From an uncultured bacterium (GTDB taxonomy: Bacteria; Vulcanimicrobiota; Xenobia; Xenobiales; Xenobiaceae): a DNA stretch of 64,000 nt. The DNA is taken from contig CAKUDB010000001.1 of NCBI GenBank assembly GCA_934644775.1, forward strand, positions 186,001-250,000. Direction: 5' to 3'. This document shows, one piece after another, positions 45,424 through 53,069 of the stretch. A model generated the notes under the pieces. It was not told the origin of the DNA, did not search any database, and worked only from the letters and a program-made list of their open reading frames with translations. The stretch's first letter is position 1. Every line of letters starts with the position of its first letter. The position numbers and the translations under genes are program-made.

Positions 45424-46506
45424 ATGACTACACAACAAGAATACGTGCAATCCCAAGTCGCTGCTCCTTCTAAGCCCTTGGGATTGATTTTAGCTTTTAG
45501 TTTATTAAGTTTATTGGGCCAATATTTCTTTAAGCTGGGCATGGAAAGCGCCTGGGCTAAGCAATTAGTTACTTTTTTAGGCTATGAGGCTGGAGCTTTA
45601 GTGCATGGCGACTTTTTTGAAGGCTTTAAGCTAATTTGGCACACCATTGCTCTTTTCTTGCAGCCCCTAATCTTGGTAGGTATGATCGCTTACGCTTTGT
45701 CTGCCGTTTGTTGGCTCTCTATCCTTAGCAAAGTCGATCTGAGCTTTGCTTATCCTATGATTAGTATCGGCTATGTGGCCATTTTGCTTATGGGCTGGCT
45801 GGTCTTTGGCGAAGAGGTCTCTTGGCTGCGCTGGACGGGAGTTTTGCTTATCTCGCTGGGCATTTTGGCTATATATTCTGAGCCAGCCTTTTTGCAACGC
45901 AGCTACGGAGCATCTATTCTATTGCTAGCTTTGGCAGCAGCCGTCTTCTTATTTTCTGATGGCCCCAGTTTTCAAGTGGCCGATTTTGACAAACCCGTCT
46001 TGTTGATCGTTTGTACTATACCTTTAGGAGTAATAGGCCAAATTTTATTAAAGGCCGGCATGAATTTAGAAATAAATAAAGAGCGCGTCCAAAAGATCGG
46101 CCAAGCTTTCCACCATATAAAAGAAAAACTACCTACTTCTTTAGGCCAAGCTTTGCTTAACGCTTGTACTTTATGTTTAAGCCCTAAAGTTTTGGCTGGT
46201 TTATTGGTCTATGTGCTTTCGACCGTACTTTGGCTAGTTTTGCTTACCAAAGTGCCCATTAGCTTTTTATATCCTTTGCTCAGTTTTGGCTACGTTTTAG
46301 TTTTACTGATCGGCTGGTTGGGCTTTGGAGAAAAGGTCAGTTTTGTGCGCTGGTATGGCGTTTTAGTTATTTGTTTAGGCATAGTCTTTATCTATTCGGA
46401 AGCTTTAGTAAAGGCTCACGCCTTCCTCTTTAGCGCCACTTTAGTTATTTTGGCTGCCGCTATACTTAGTGCTAAACACTTTGTTAAAGTAGAGCCGCTT
46501 AGCTAA
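45424..46506 (+). CDS. DMT/EamA-type transporter built from two SMR-like repeats
   Basis: The 360-residue protein has about nine hydrophobic helices. The end segment of the first half (YPMISIGYVAILLMGWLVFGEEVSWLRW) reappears in the second (YPLLSFGYVLVLLIGWLGFGEKVSFVRW), so an SMR-like unit was duplicated. Families of this type export drugs, amino acids or sugars, or flip lipids. The weak start signal and the six-base gap after the PEP/pyruvate-binding gene point to coupled translation. Substrate unknown. Confidence 0.75.
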   Translation: MTTQQEYVQSQVAAPSKPLGLILAFSLLSLLGQYFFKLGMESAWAKQLVTFLGYEAGALVHGDFFEGFKLIWHTIALFLQPLILVGMIAYALSAVCWLSILSKVDLSFAYPMISIGYVAILLMGWLVFGEEVSWLRWTGVLLISLGILAIYSEPAFLQRSYGASILLLALAAAVFLFSDGPSFQVADFDKPVLLIVCTIPLGVIGQILLKAGMNLEINKERVQKIGQAFHHIKEKLPTSLGQALLNACTLCLSPKVLAGLLVYVLSTVLWLVLLTKVPISFLYPLLSFGYVLVLLIGWLGFGEKVSFVRWYGVLVICLGIVFIYSEALVKAHAFLFSATLVILAAAILSAKHFVKVEPLS

Positions 46507-46527
46507 ACATTAGAGATCGAGGTAAAT

Positions 46528-47457
46528 ATGGCTATTCACAATAAATCGCATTATAACCATGCGCTTATGTCTTTAAATAAAATGCGAAAAGACAATACAT
46601 TGAAATATAAAACTGCTTCAGATTTTGTAATGCCTAATAGGGCTATGCTTTGTTTAAATATTGCGGATTGTTGTGATTTTTTGAAAAAAATCCCCGATGA
46701 ATCTGTACAGTTAATTTGTATAGATCCACCTTATAATCTTGAACTTGCAGGGTGGGACACTTATGACAACTATATCGAATGGGCGGCAAGATGGATTGAC
46801 CAAGCTTATAGAGTTCTTTCTAAAAATGGAAGTATGGTTATCTTTGGCGGAATTCAATTTAGGGATGTTAAATCAGGTGACTTGATAGATATAATACATC
46901 ACGTCAGGCATAATACAAAATTTAAACTGATAAATACTATTATTTGGCGTTATAAGAATGGTATGTCTGCTCATAGATATTTTGCCAATAGGCATGAAGA
47001 AGTTATTTGGTTGGCAAAGTCAAATGACTATTATTTCGATTTGGACGCCGTAAGAGAGCCTTATTCAGAAAAAGATCTTGAAGCAGCGTTAAAAGACAAA
47101 CGTTTAAATCCCGAAAATACGAAGAAAGGAAAAAATCCTACGAATGTATGGGAAATAAATAGACTGAACGGAAATAGCAAGGAACGCGTCGGTCATCCTA
47201 CTCAGAAGCCTGTTGAGATAATAGAGCGCTTTGTTAAGGCTTTGTCCTATCCGGGGGCGGTTGTACTTGATTTCTTTGCTGGGAGTGGAACCGTTGGACG
47301 TGTTTGTATTGCAGAGGGGCGACATTGCTTGTTGTGTGATAGTGACCCAGATACGGTAGATTATTTTAATAAACATATTGAACTAATGAGAAAATTAGGA
47401 CAAGACAGGAATTATATAGATATTCCCAATATCGCTGACTTTTTTAAGGCTGAATAG
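46528..47457 (+). CDS. RsrI-type N6-adenine DNA methyltransferase, predicted for GAATTC
   Basis: The 309-residue protein is a beta-class amino-methyltransferase: DPPYN (66-70) precedes FAGSG in VVLDFFAGSG, so the catalytic motif stands before the SAM motif. The middle is collinear with M.RsrI: YFANRHEE, FDLDAVREPY, DKRLNPE, NPTNVW and RVGHPTQKP. M.RsrI methylates the adenine next to the centre of GAATTC. It is not like M.EcoRI, which belongs to another class. The gene is AT-rich compared with its neighbours, has GAGG five bases before the ATG, and is followed 12 bases later by the matching endonuclease. Confidence 0.9.
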   Translation: MAIHNKSHYNHALMSLNKMRKDNTLKYKTASDFVMPNRAMLCLNIADCCDFLKKIPDESVQLICIDPPYNLELAGWDTYDNYIEWAARWIDQAYRVLSKNGSMVIFGGIQFRDVKSGDLIDIIHHVRHNTKFKLINTIIWRYKNGMSAHRYFANRHEEVIWLAKSNDYYFDLDAVREPYSEKDLEAALKDKRLNPENTKKGKNPTNVWEINRLNGNSKERVGHPTQKPVEIIERFVKALSYPGAVVLDFFAGSGTVGRVCIAEGRHCLLCDSDPDTVDYFNKHIELMRKLGQDRNYIDIPNIADFFKAE

Positions 47458-47469
47458 AAGGCAGATCAT

Positions 47470-48300
47470 ATGAAAAAAGAGCAATCAAACCGACTGACAA
47501 CACAGCAAAAAGAGGGGCATGGGCCTCTTACTATTTTCCATGAGGACGCTTATATACATGATAGAGAAGTTGGCAATACATCTCTTTTGGTAAAGGAAAA
47601 ACTTGAATTAGATTTTCCTATGTTGAAATTCCGATATAGAAAAGAACTATCTAAGAGAGAAATAAATGAAGCTTTGCGTAATATCGATGGATATCTTGGA
47701 CAAACGCTTTTTATAGAAGGCGCTAGCATTAAACCAGACGGCGGTTTAATTGAGGTGCTGGATGATAATAGTAAGTGGCGCGTTGTGTTAGTGTCAGAAG
47801 CTAAGCACCAAGGAAAAGATATCGAAAATATCATAGCTGGAAAACTTGTTGGCAAGAATAACGATCAAGACCTTATGGCAGCGGGGAACGCTATTGAAAG
47901 AGCGCATAAAAATATTGACGAGATAGCTAATTTTATGCTGGCAGAGCGTTATTTCCCTTATGTTTTGTTTTTGGAGGGGTCGAATTTCCTAACGCAAAAT
48001 GTAATTGTTACAAATCCATATGGAAGACAAGTTATCCTATCATATAATGATGGCATGCTGAACAGAATTGATAGGCTAACTGCTGCCAATTATGGAATGC
48101 CCATTAACACAAATTTATGTGAAAATAGATTTGTGAAGTGCAATGGGACGACTATTATGTTACAGGCTGCTTCGATTTATACTAAAGGCGATGGTGGACA
48201 TTGGAATAATGAGGATATGATTGCAATTATGTTTGAAGTAGCTCGAACGTCTTTAAAAATGTTGGGAACAGATCTCTTTGGCCAGCTTAGTCAAAGATAA
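47470..48300 (+). CDS. EcoRI/RsrI-type restriction endonuclease, predicted to cut GAATTC
   Basis: The 276-residue protein (EcoRI: 277) is collinear with EcoRI. The PD...ExK core is intact: Asp90 (KPDGG), Glu110 and Lys112 (SEAKHQGKD), matching EcoRI Asp91, Glu111, Lys113. The recognition helix GNAIERAHKNI keeps Asn140 and Arg144 (EcoRI Asn141, Arg145), and LNRIDRLTAANYGMP keeps the second arginine pair. A GAATTC specificity is strongly expected. It protects against phage or imposes addiction with its methylase. Base composition is foreign to the surrounding genes, suggesting transfer. A terminator follows. Confidence 0.95.
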   Translation: MKKEQSNRLTTQQKEGHGPLTIFHEDAYIHDREVGNTSLLVKEKLELDFPMLKFRYRKELSKREINEALRNIDGYLGQTLFIEGASIKPDGGLIEVLDDNSKWRVVLVSEAKHQGKDIENIIAGKLVGKNNDQDLMAAGNAIERAHKNIDEIANFMLAERYFPYVLFLEGSNFLTQNVIVTNPYGRQVILSYNDGMLNRIDRLTAANYGMPINTNLCENRFVKCNGTTIMLQAASIYTKGDGGHWNNEDMIAIMFEVARTSLKMLGTDLFGQLSQR

Positions 48301-48323
48301 AGTTGCTATCCTATGAAAATAAT

Positions 48324-48378
48324 AGCCCGATCAGCTTCTTTCCACTTTTGAATAAAAACTGGTCGGGCTTTTTTTATT
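48324..48378 (+). terminator. Terminator after the restriction endonuclease gene
   Basis: AGCCCGATCAG pairs with CTGGTCGGGCT (one wobble) and is followed by TTTTTTT. It also lies at the end of converging hisS. Confidence 0.85.
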
Positions 48379-48398
48379 TACTACCAATTAGCTAGCGC

Positions 48399-49709
48399 TT
48401 ATTTCTGCTGGCTTTTGATCCAATCTGGTAAAGGCATCTGGACTTGTTCACCAGTTTTTAAGTCTTTAATTTCCACCAACTGAGCTTCTTGGGTGTATTG
48501 GTGGGGGAAGAGCATAAAGGGAATACCTTTGCGGTCGGCATAGCGGATTTGCTTTTTCAAAGGGGCTACTTCGTGGAAAATTTCCGTAGGGATACCTTTT
48601 TGGCGCAGATCCTTAGCAATAGTGCGACAAGTGGGGCGTAATTCTTCGCTAGGCCAACTAATTAACACTTGGGTGGGAGTTTGGCGCGAGCAATCTAAGG
48701 CGTTTTGAGCCAATAAGTGAGAAATCAGGCGGCTTAGACCTATACTGATACCTACACCAGGCAAGTGGCGATTGATAAATTGGGAAGCCAAATTCTCATA
48801 GCGTCCGCCTGAGCAAATGCTGCCTAAGCTAGGATAGTCGGGCAACATAGTTTCATAGATAGTGCCGGTATAATAATCTAAGCCGCGCACGATACCTAAG
48901 TTAAAGATTAAGTTCTCGCTGCTGATATAAGAGAGCTCGTCAGCTACAAAGGCCAGTTCTGCCAAACCTTTTTGGAAAATCTCGTTGTCGATATTTAAGG
49001 CTTTAGCTTTGGCCAAAACTTCTTGGGGAGCTCCTTTAAGCGAACATAAAGCTAAACACTTATCGGCTGTCGCTTCGTCGATCTCCAATTTAGCTAAAGC
49101 TTCTTTTACTTTGTCAGCCCCGATTTTTTCTATTTTATCGACTTCGCGCAGCACTTCGGCACTCTTAGCTTCATTTAAGCCTAAGCTTTGGTAGTACCCT
49201 AAAAGCACTTTGCGGTTGTTGATATTTATTTGAGCCCGAATGGCTAATTTTTGGAAGATCTCGTGGATAACGGCGGGCAACTCGGCGTCGAAGCTTAAGG
49301 GCAATTCATTGTCGCCAATAATGTCGATATCGGCTTGGTAAAACTCGCGAAAACGCCCCTCTTGAGGACGCTCGCCGCGCCAGACTTTTTGAATCTGCCA
49401 ACGCTTAAAGGGGAAGTTAATCGCGCCACTATTTTGAGCCACATAGCGAGCTAAAGGTACTGTCAAATCAAAATGGAGAGCCATCTCCCAATGGCCGGGA
49501 GTACCTTGCAAACGGCCCAAACCGTAAATCTCTTTATTTATTTCTCCCTTGGCGGCCAAGATAGAAACGCGCTCTACGGCGCTAGTTTCAAGGCGGGAAA
49601 AACCATGCAATTCATATACGCTGCGAATAGTATCGATAACACGCTGCTCGGCAATTTGCTGGCCGGGGAGCCATTCGGGAAAACCGCTTAAAGGAGTAGG
49701 TTTGATCAT
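48399..49709 (-). CDS. hisS: Histidyl-tRNA synthetase
   Basis: The 436-residue class II synthetase shows motif 2 in KVWRGERPQEGRFREF, the HisA signature RGLDYYTGTIYE and motif 3 in GVGISIGLSRL, plus the usual anticodon-binding C-terminal domain. It charges tRNA-His with histidine. Length is typical of the family. The ATG at 49709 is not preceded by a strong ribosome site. It converges on the restriction genes, so these interrupt nothing. Confidence 0.96.
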   Translation of the reverse strand: MIKPTPLSGFPEWLPGQQIAEQRVIDTIRSVYELHGFSRLETSAVERVSILAAKGEINKEIYGLGRLQGTPGHWEMALHFDLTVPLARYVAQNSGAINFPFKRWQIQKVWRGERPQEGRFREFYQADIDIIGDNELPLSFDAELPAVIHEIFQKLAIRAQININNRKVLLGYYQSLGLNEAKSAEVLREVDKIEKIGADKVKEALAKLEIDEATADKCLALCSLKGAPQEVLAKAKALNIDNEIFQKGLAELAFVADELSYISSENLIFNLGIVRGLDYYTGTIYETMLPDYPSLGSICSGGRYENLASQFINRHLPGVGISIGLSRLISHLLAQNALDCSRQTPTQVLISWPSEELRPTCRTIAKDLRQKGIPTEIFHEVAPLKKQIRYADRKGIPFMLFPHQYTQEAQLVEIKDLKTGEQVQMPLPDWIKSQQK

Positions 49710-49735
49710 ATATCTATATATTTCTCTCTAAATAC

Positions 49736-49777
49736 AAAAAAACAGCCCCAAGGAAAGATTCCACGAGGCTGCTGTTC
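49736..49777 (-). terminator. Terminator of the small exported protein gene
   Basis: On the minus strand CAGCCTC pairs with GGGGCTG (one wobble) around a 15-base loop, and GTTTTTTT follows. Confidence 0.75.
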
Positions 49778-49801
49778 TAAAAGCCAGAAATAAGAAGCAA
49801 A

Positions 49802-50230
49802 TTACTTCTCAGACTGGTTCTCCAACCACTGGTAGAACGGGATCGTGCGAGCTGAACGTACGCGGTTGCGGTTGTCAGCGCGGACTTCGATCTTGGAACC
49901 AACGCGGATAGCGTCGAGGGAAGGAGTGTACTGAGTCAAGTTTTCGTACAGGTAGAAGTTGGCAACGTCATCTTCAGAACCGTCGATATCGACGCTCATG
50001 TACTTACCATCGACGTACACGACTTCGCCGGTGAAATCCTTCTGCCAGGTTACGCCGACATCGGGAGTACCGAACTCCAAGTTCTCGGGACCCATCCAAG
50101 TAGTATACCATACGCCAGGAGCCATCTGATGATTAGACTGGACGTCTGTCTCTGCTGTTGCGACACCAGCTGAAGCGCAGATTACGGCCGCCATGAACGC
50201 GGTGCAAGCTAAATTACGGAGAGCCTTCAT
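49802..50230 (-). CDS. Small exported protein, probably abundant
   Basis: The 142-residue protein has a signal peptide (basic MKALRN, hydrophobic core, cut near ATA-ETD). The mature part is acidic and beta-rich with no recognised domain. The ribosome site AAGGAGGTGA is a full match to the 16S anti-Shine-Dalgarno, and codon use is like the porin, so strong expression is expected. The leader upstream is long and structured. A periplasmic or surface role is inferred. No family recognised. Confidence 0.65.
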   Translation of the reverse strand: MKALRNLACTAFMAAVICASAGVATAETDVQSNHQMAPGVWYTTWMGPENLEFGTPDVGVTWQKDFTGEVVYVDGKYMSVDIDGSEDDVANFYLYENLTQYTPSLDAIRVGSKIEVRADNRNRVRSARTIPFYQWLENQSEK

Positions 50231-50604
50231 TTCTTTTTTTCACCTCCTTGATTAAGAACTCAACCGCAACGGCTACGCAGCCAACTGCGGCGGGCGATCT
50301 CTAGTCTGAGACCTAAGATTATGTCGGCAAATTCGCCTAAAATCTTTCTTACCCTGCCCGACCCCAGGAATATTTTCGCGTCTGCACATCTGAAAATCCG
50401 GGGCAGGCCAAAATCTTTCAAAAGGTTGGGAGTTCTCACAATCCCAGCTTATGCGCCGGTATAAAAATAATTCCTTCTATAGGTGATCTTTTTTTTAATA
50501 TTTTTTAGCCTTGCCCTTTTTCTGGTGTGTCCTTGGGGAGAAATGTTGAAAAAAAGTCCATTTTTTGCTAGTTTGGGGCAGGATTTAATTTAGAGGGTGA
50601 TTTT
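50231..50604 (-). promoter_or_regulatory. Structured leader and promoter region of the exported protein gene
   Basis: This 374-base gap holds no gene. On the transcribed strand several hairpins are visible. GCCGCA and TGCGG with an inner AGCC/GGCT stem at about 50260-50292 lies just upstream of the ribosome site. A CCTGCCC/GGGCAGG pair at about 50353-50407 encloses ATTTTC/GAAAAT. A TGGGA/TCCCA hairpin is at about 50427-50446. Such layering is typical of long regulatory leaders. The right end also contains the promoter region of the plus-strand coiled-coil gene. Confidence 0.5.
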
Positions 50605-51609
50605 ATGTTTTGGCAATCTTTGGGTGTCGGTTCTCTCATAAACTTAGTGGGAGAGAATAGCCAAAAGCGCGACGTCTGTCTAATTCAACAACAGAGTTTA
50701 GTCTCTCTACGCGATCAACTTAACTTGCTTTTAGCTTCCGCTCAGAGCGATATAGAGGCCGATTTTGAAGAAGATGGCTCTTGGGAAGCTAAAGCCCAAT
50801 TGGCTGAGGCCTTAAATCAATTTACCTCTCCAGAAGAAAGTAACGAAGCTGTGGCCCAAATGCAAAGCGCTTATTATAAGCAAAAGCGAGAGCTTAGCGC
50901 CACTTTAAGTGCTCACTTGGCCGACTTAAAAGCCGTCTTTTACGATAAATATTGCTTAAAAAGTCGTGAATTGCCTAGTGGAGTTGCCGAGCTTATTTTC
51001 GACGAAGCGGGTCAGCCCCAATTGATAGAAGGATATGAAACGCCGGAGCTTAAGATCTTGCGCGGCAAGTGGGAAGCTGAGCTGCGTCGCCAGCTAATCG
51101 ACAAGCAGGATCAAGAGCGCGACCAATTTATAGCCCAATGGAAAGGCCAGCTTTTAGAGTTTTTGCGAGAGAATAAGAGGCGTTTTGTTGTCGAGAGGGT
51201 CTATAACGAATTGTTTGAGATGCTTATGGAGATGCGCTCGGCGGCCGTAGAAATTGTCTTACGCCAAGATCGAGAGCGTTGGCTTTTGGAGGTGCCAGCC
51301 GATAAAGAGATCCAGGCTGAGGCTGAAAAGGGGCTTGACCAATTAGAAGAATTGTGCCATAGGGAAGCTGCCTTGGAGCGTGAATCGCCCCATATGCAGG
51401 AGATTCTCAATTTTGAGCGGGAGTTGGCCGCTTATATTTACCAATGCCATCACGAGTTGCGCCGCAAATATTATGAGGATAGCGATTTCCTCGACTTGCG
51501 CGGCGGTTTACAAGCTCGTCAGGATGAATATATCGATTTTACCGAGGCCCTGCCAGCTCATATCGTCAGTTGTCTAGACGATTTAGGCTTAAATAACGAC
51601 AGTTTATAA
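50605..51609 (+). CDS. Coiled-coil protein, function unknown
   Basis: The 334-residue protein is Glu/Gln/Leu-rich with heptad patterns through most of its length (about 28-320) and no signal peptide, membrane helix or known motif. GAGGG lies seven bases before the ATG. It may be a cytoplasmic structural or scaffold protein. It stands alone in a divergent pair with the exported-protein gene. Confidence 0.55.
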   Translation: MFWQSLGVGSLINLVGENSQKRDVCLIQQQSLVSLRDQLNLLLASAQSDIEADFEEDGSWEAKAQLAEALNQFTSPEESNEAVAQMQSAYYKQKRELSATLSAHLADLKAVFYDKYCLKSRELPSGVAELIFDEAGQPQLIEGYETPELKILRGKWEAELRRQLIDKQDQERDQFIAQWKGQLLEFLRENKRRFVVERVYNELFEMLMEMRSAAVEIVLRQDRERWLLEVPADKEIQAEAEKGLDQLEELCHREAALERESPHMQEILNFERELAAYIYQCHHELRRKYYEDSDFLDLRGGLQARQDEYIDFTEALPAHIVSCLDDLGLNNDSL

Positions 51610-51668
51610 TTTTTGGCTGGGCTCTAAAGTAACTTAAGCTGGGGCCCTTGGCCACCGGGCAGCTCTTT

Positions 51669-52961
51669 TTAAGAGCGGCCCACACTGTAGTAGCGGAAGT
51701 TGTGGCGGGCCATGCGCTTAGGCTCAAAGATATTGCGTCCATCTAATATTAGCGGCGTTGCCATAACTAGGCGCAAGGCCAAGAGATCGACGCTTTTAAA
51801 TTGGGGCCATTCGGTACAAATAATTAGGGCTTGGGCTTGGCGACAAGCCTCTAAAGCGCTTGAACACATAGTGGCTTGGGGCAAAATGGTAGCCGCTTTG
51901 CTCATGGCTGCCGGGTCGTAGCACTGTACTTGGGCCCCAGAACGGATTAAGTCTTGGGCTATTTCTACTGCTGGGGCAAAGCGCAAGTCGTCGGTATGGG
52001 GCTTAAAAGAAAGGCCCCAGATAGCTAGGCGCAAGCCCTCCAAATTGGGGTAGATCTTTTGCAATTGCTCTTGAGCCCAGCGGCGTTGGCGGTTATTCAC
52101 CTTTTCCGCTTCTTCAAGTAAGGTAAAATCGTAGCCCAAATCTTTGGCTATTCTGATATAAGCGGCCACATCTTTGGGCAAACACATACCCCCGTAGCCT
52201 ATGCCCGCTTCCAAAGAGGCCATGCCAATGCGATGATCGAGGCCGATACCTTTAGCCACTTTCTTTATATCTGCCCCTGAGCGCTGACAAACTTGGGCCA
52301 CCGAATTGATAAAAGAAATTTTCAAAGCTAAAAAGGCGTTGGCCGAGTGTTTAATTAGTTCAGCTGAATTGATGTCAGTAATTAACAAAGGGGCGTTTAA
52401 GGGCTCGTAAAGCTCCACCAACAAGGAAGAAGCCCTCTGAGAAGAGGTGCCAATTACTACGCGGTCGGGGTGCAAAAAATCGTGAATAGCCGTTCCTTCG
52501 CGCAAAAATTCAGGGTTAGAAGCTACATCAAATTCAATATGGGGGGCAATGTGGGCTTGGATAGTCCGTTTTACCCATTCTCCGGTACGTACTGGCACGG
52601 TACTCTTTTCGACTATAAGGCGGTAGCTGTCCATATTGAGGGCTATCTCTTGGGAAACGGCCTCTATAAAAGAGAGATCGGCCCGCCCGTCGGGCAAAGG
52701 TGGCGTATTGACGCAAATAAAAATAATCTGACTGCAGTCCACCGCTTCGCCAATGCTGGAGGAAAAACGCAAGCGCCCTTCGCTAGTGTAAGTTTTTATC
52801 AATTGCTCCAAGCCCGGCTCGTAAATAGGACACTCTTGGTTTTGCAATTGGGCCAACTTCTCTAAGTCGTTATCTACGGCTACTATGTTGTGGCCCAATT
52901 CGGCCAGACAAGCCCCCGTCACCAAACCGACATAGCCGCAGCCTATAATACTTATATCCAT
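51669..52961 (-). CDS. ugd: UDP-glucose 6-dehydrogenase
   Basis: The 430-residue protein has the N-terminal NAD fold (GCGYVGLVTGACLAELG, 7-23), the EKSTVPVRTG linker, SNPEFLREGTA and the catalytic Cys260 in GYGGMCLPKDV (usual GGSCFPKD). A C-terminal UDP-binding domain with GLSFKPHTDDLR follows. It oxidises UDP-glucose to UDP-glucuronate for capsule or envelope polysaccharides. An AGGAG site precedes the ATG. It follows the glycosidase gene on the same strand. Confidence 0.94.
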   Translation of the reverse strand: MDISIIGCGYVGLVTGACLAELGHNIVAVDNDLEKLAQLQNQECPIYEPGLEQLIKTYTSEGRLRFSSSIGEAVDCSQIIFICVNTPPLPDGRADLSFIEAVSQEIALNMDSYRLIVEKSTVPVRTGEWVKRTIQAHIAPHIEFDVASNPEFLREGTAIHDFLHPDRVVIGTSSQRASSLLVELYEPLNAPLLITDINSAELIKHSANAFLALKISFINSVAQVCQRSGADIKKVAKGIGLDHRIGMASLEAGIGYGGMCLPKDVAAYIRIAKDLGYDFTLLEEAEKVNNRQRRWAQEQLQKIYPNLEGLRLAIWGLSFKPHTDDLRFAPAVEIAQDLIRSGAQVQCYDPAAMSKAATILPQATMCSSALEACRQAQALIICTEWPQFKSVDLLALRLVMATPLILDGRNIFEPKRMARHNFRYYSVGRS

Positions 52962-52986
52962 TTTTCCTCTCCTAAAAGGGGCTTGG

Positions 52987-53011
52987 GCCTTGGCGCTCCT
53001 GGGCGCTAGGC
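52987..53011 (-). terminator. Hairpin between the glycosidase gene and ugd
   Basis: GCCT-tg-GCGC and GCGC-t-AGGC pair; on the minus strand CCAAGCCCCTTTTAG follows. It may be a weak terminator. Confidence 0.4.
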
Positions 53012-53069
53012 TGGCAACATTTTGTTTTAGTATCGGCCTTCCACCTGCTCGAAGTGGGCTGCCGACAGT

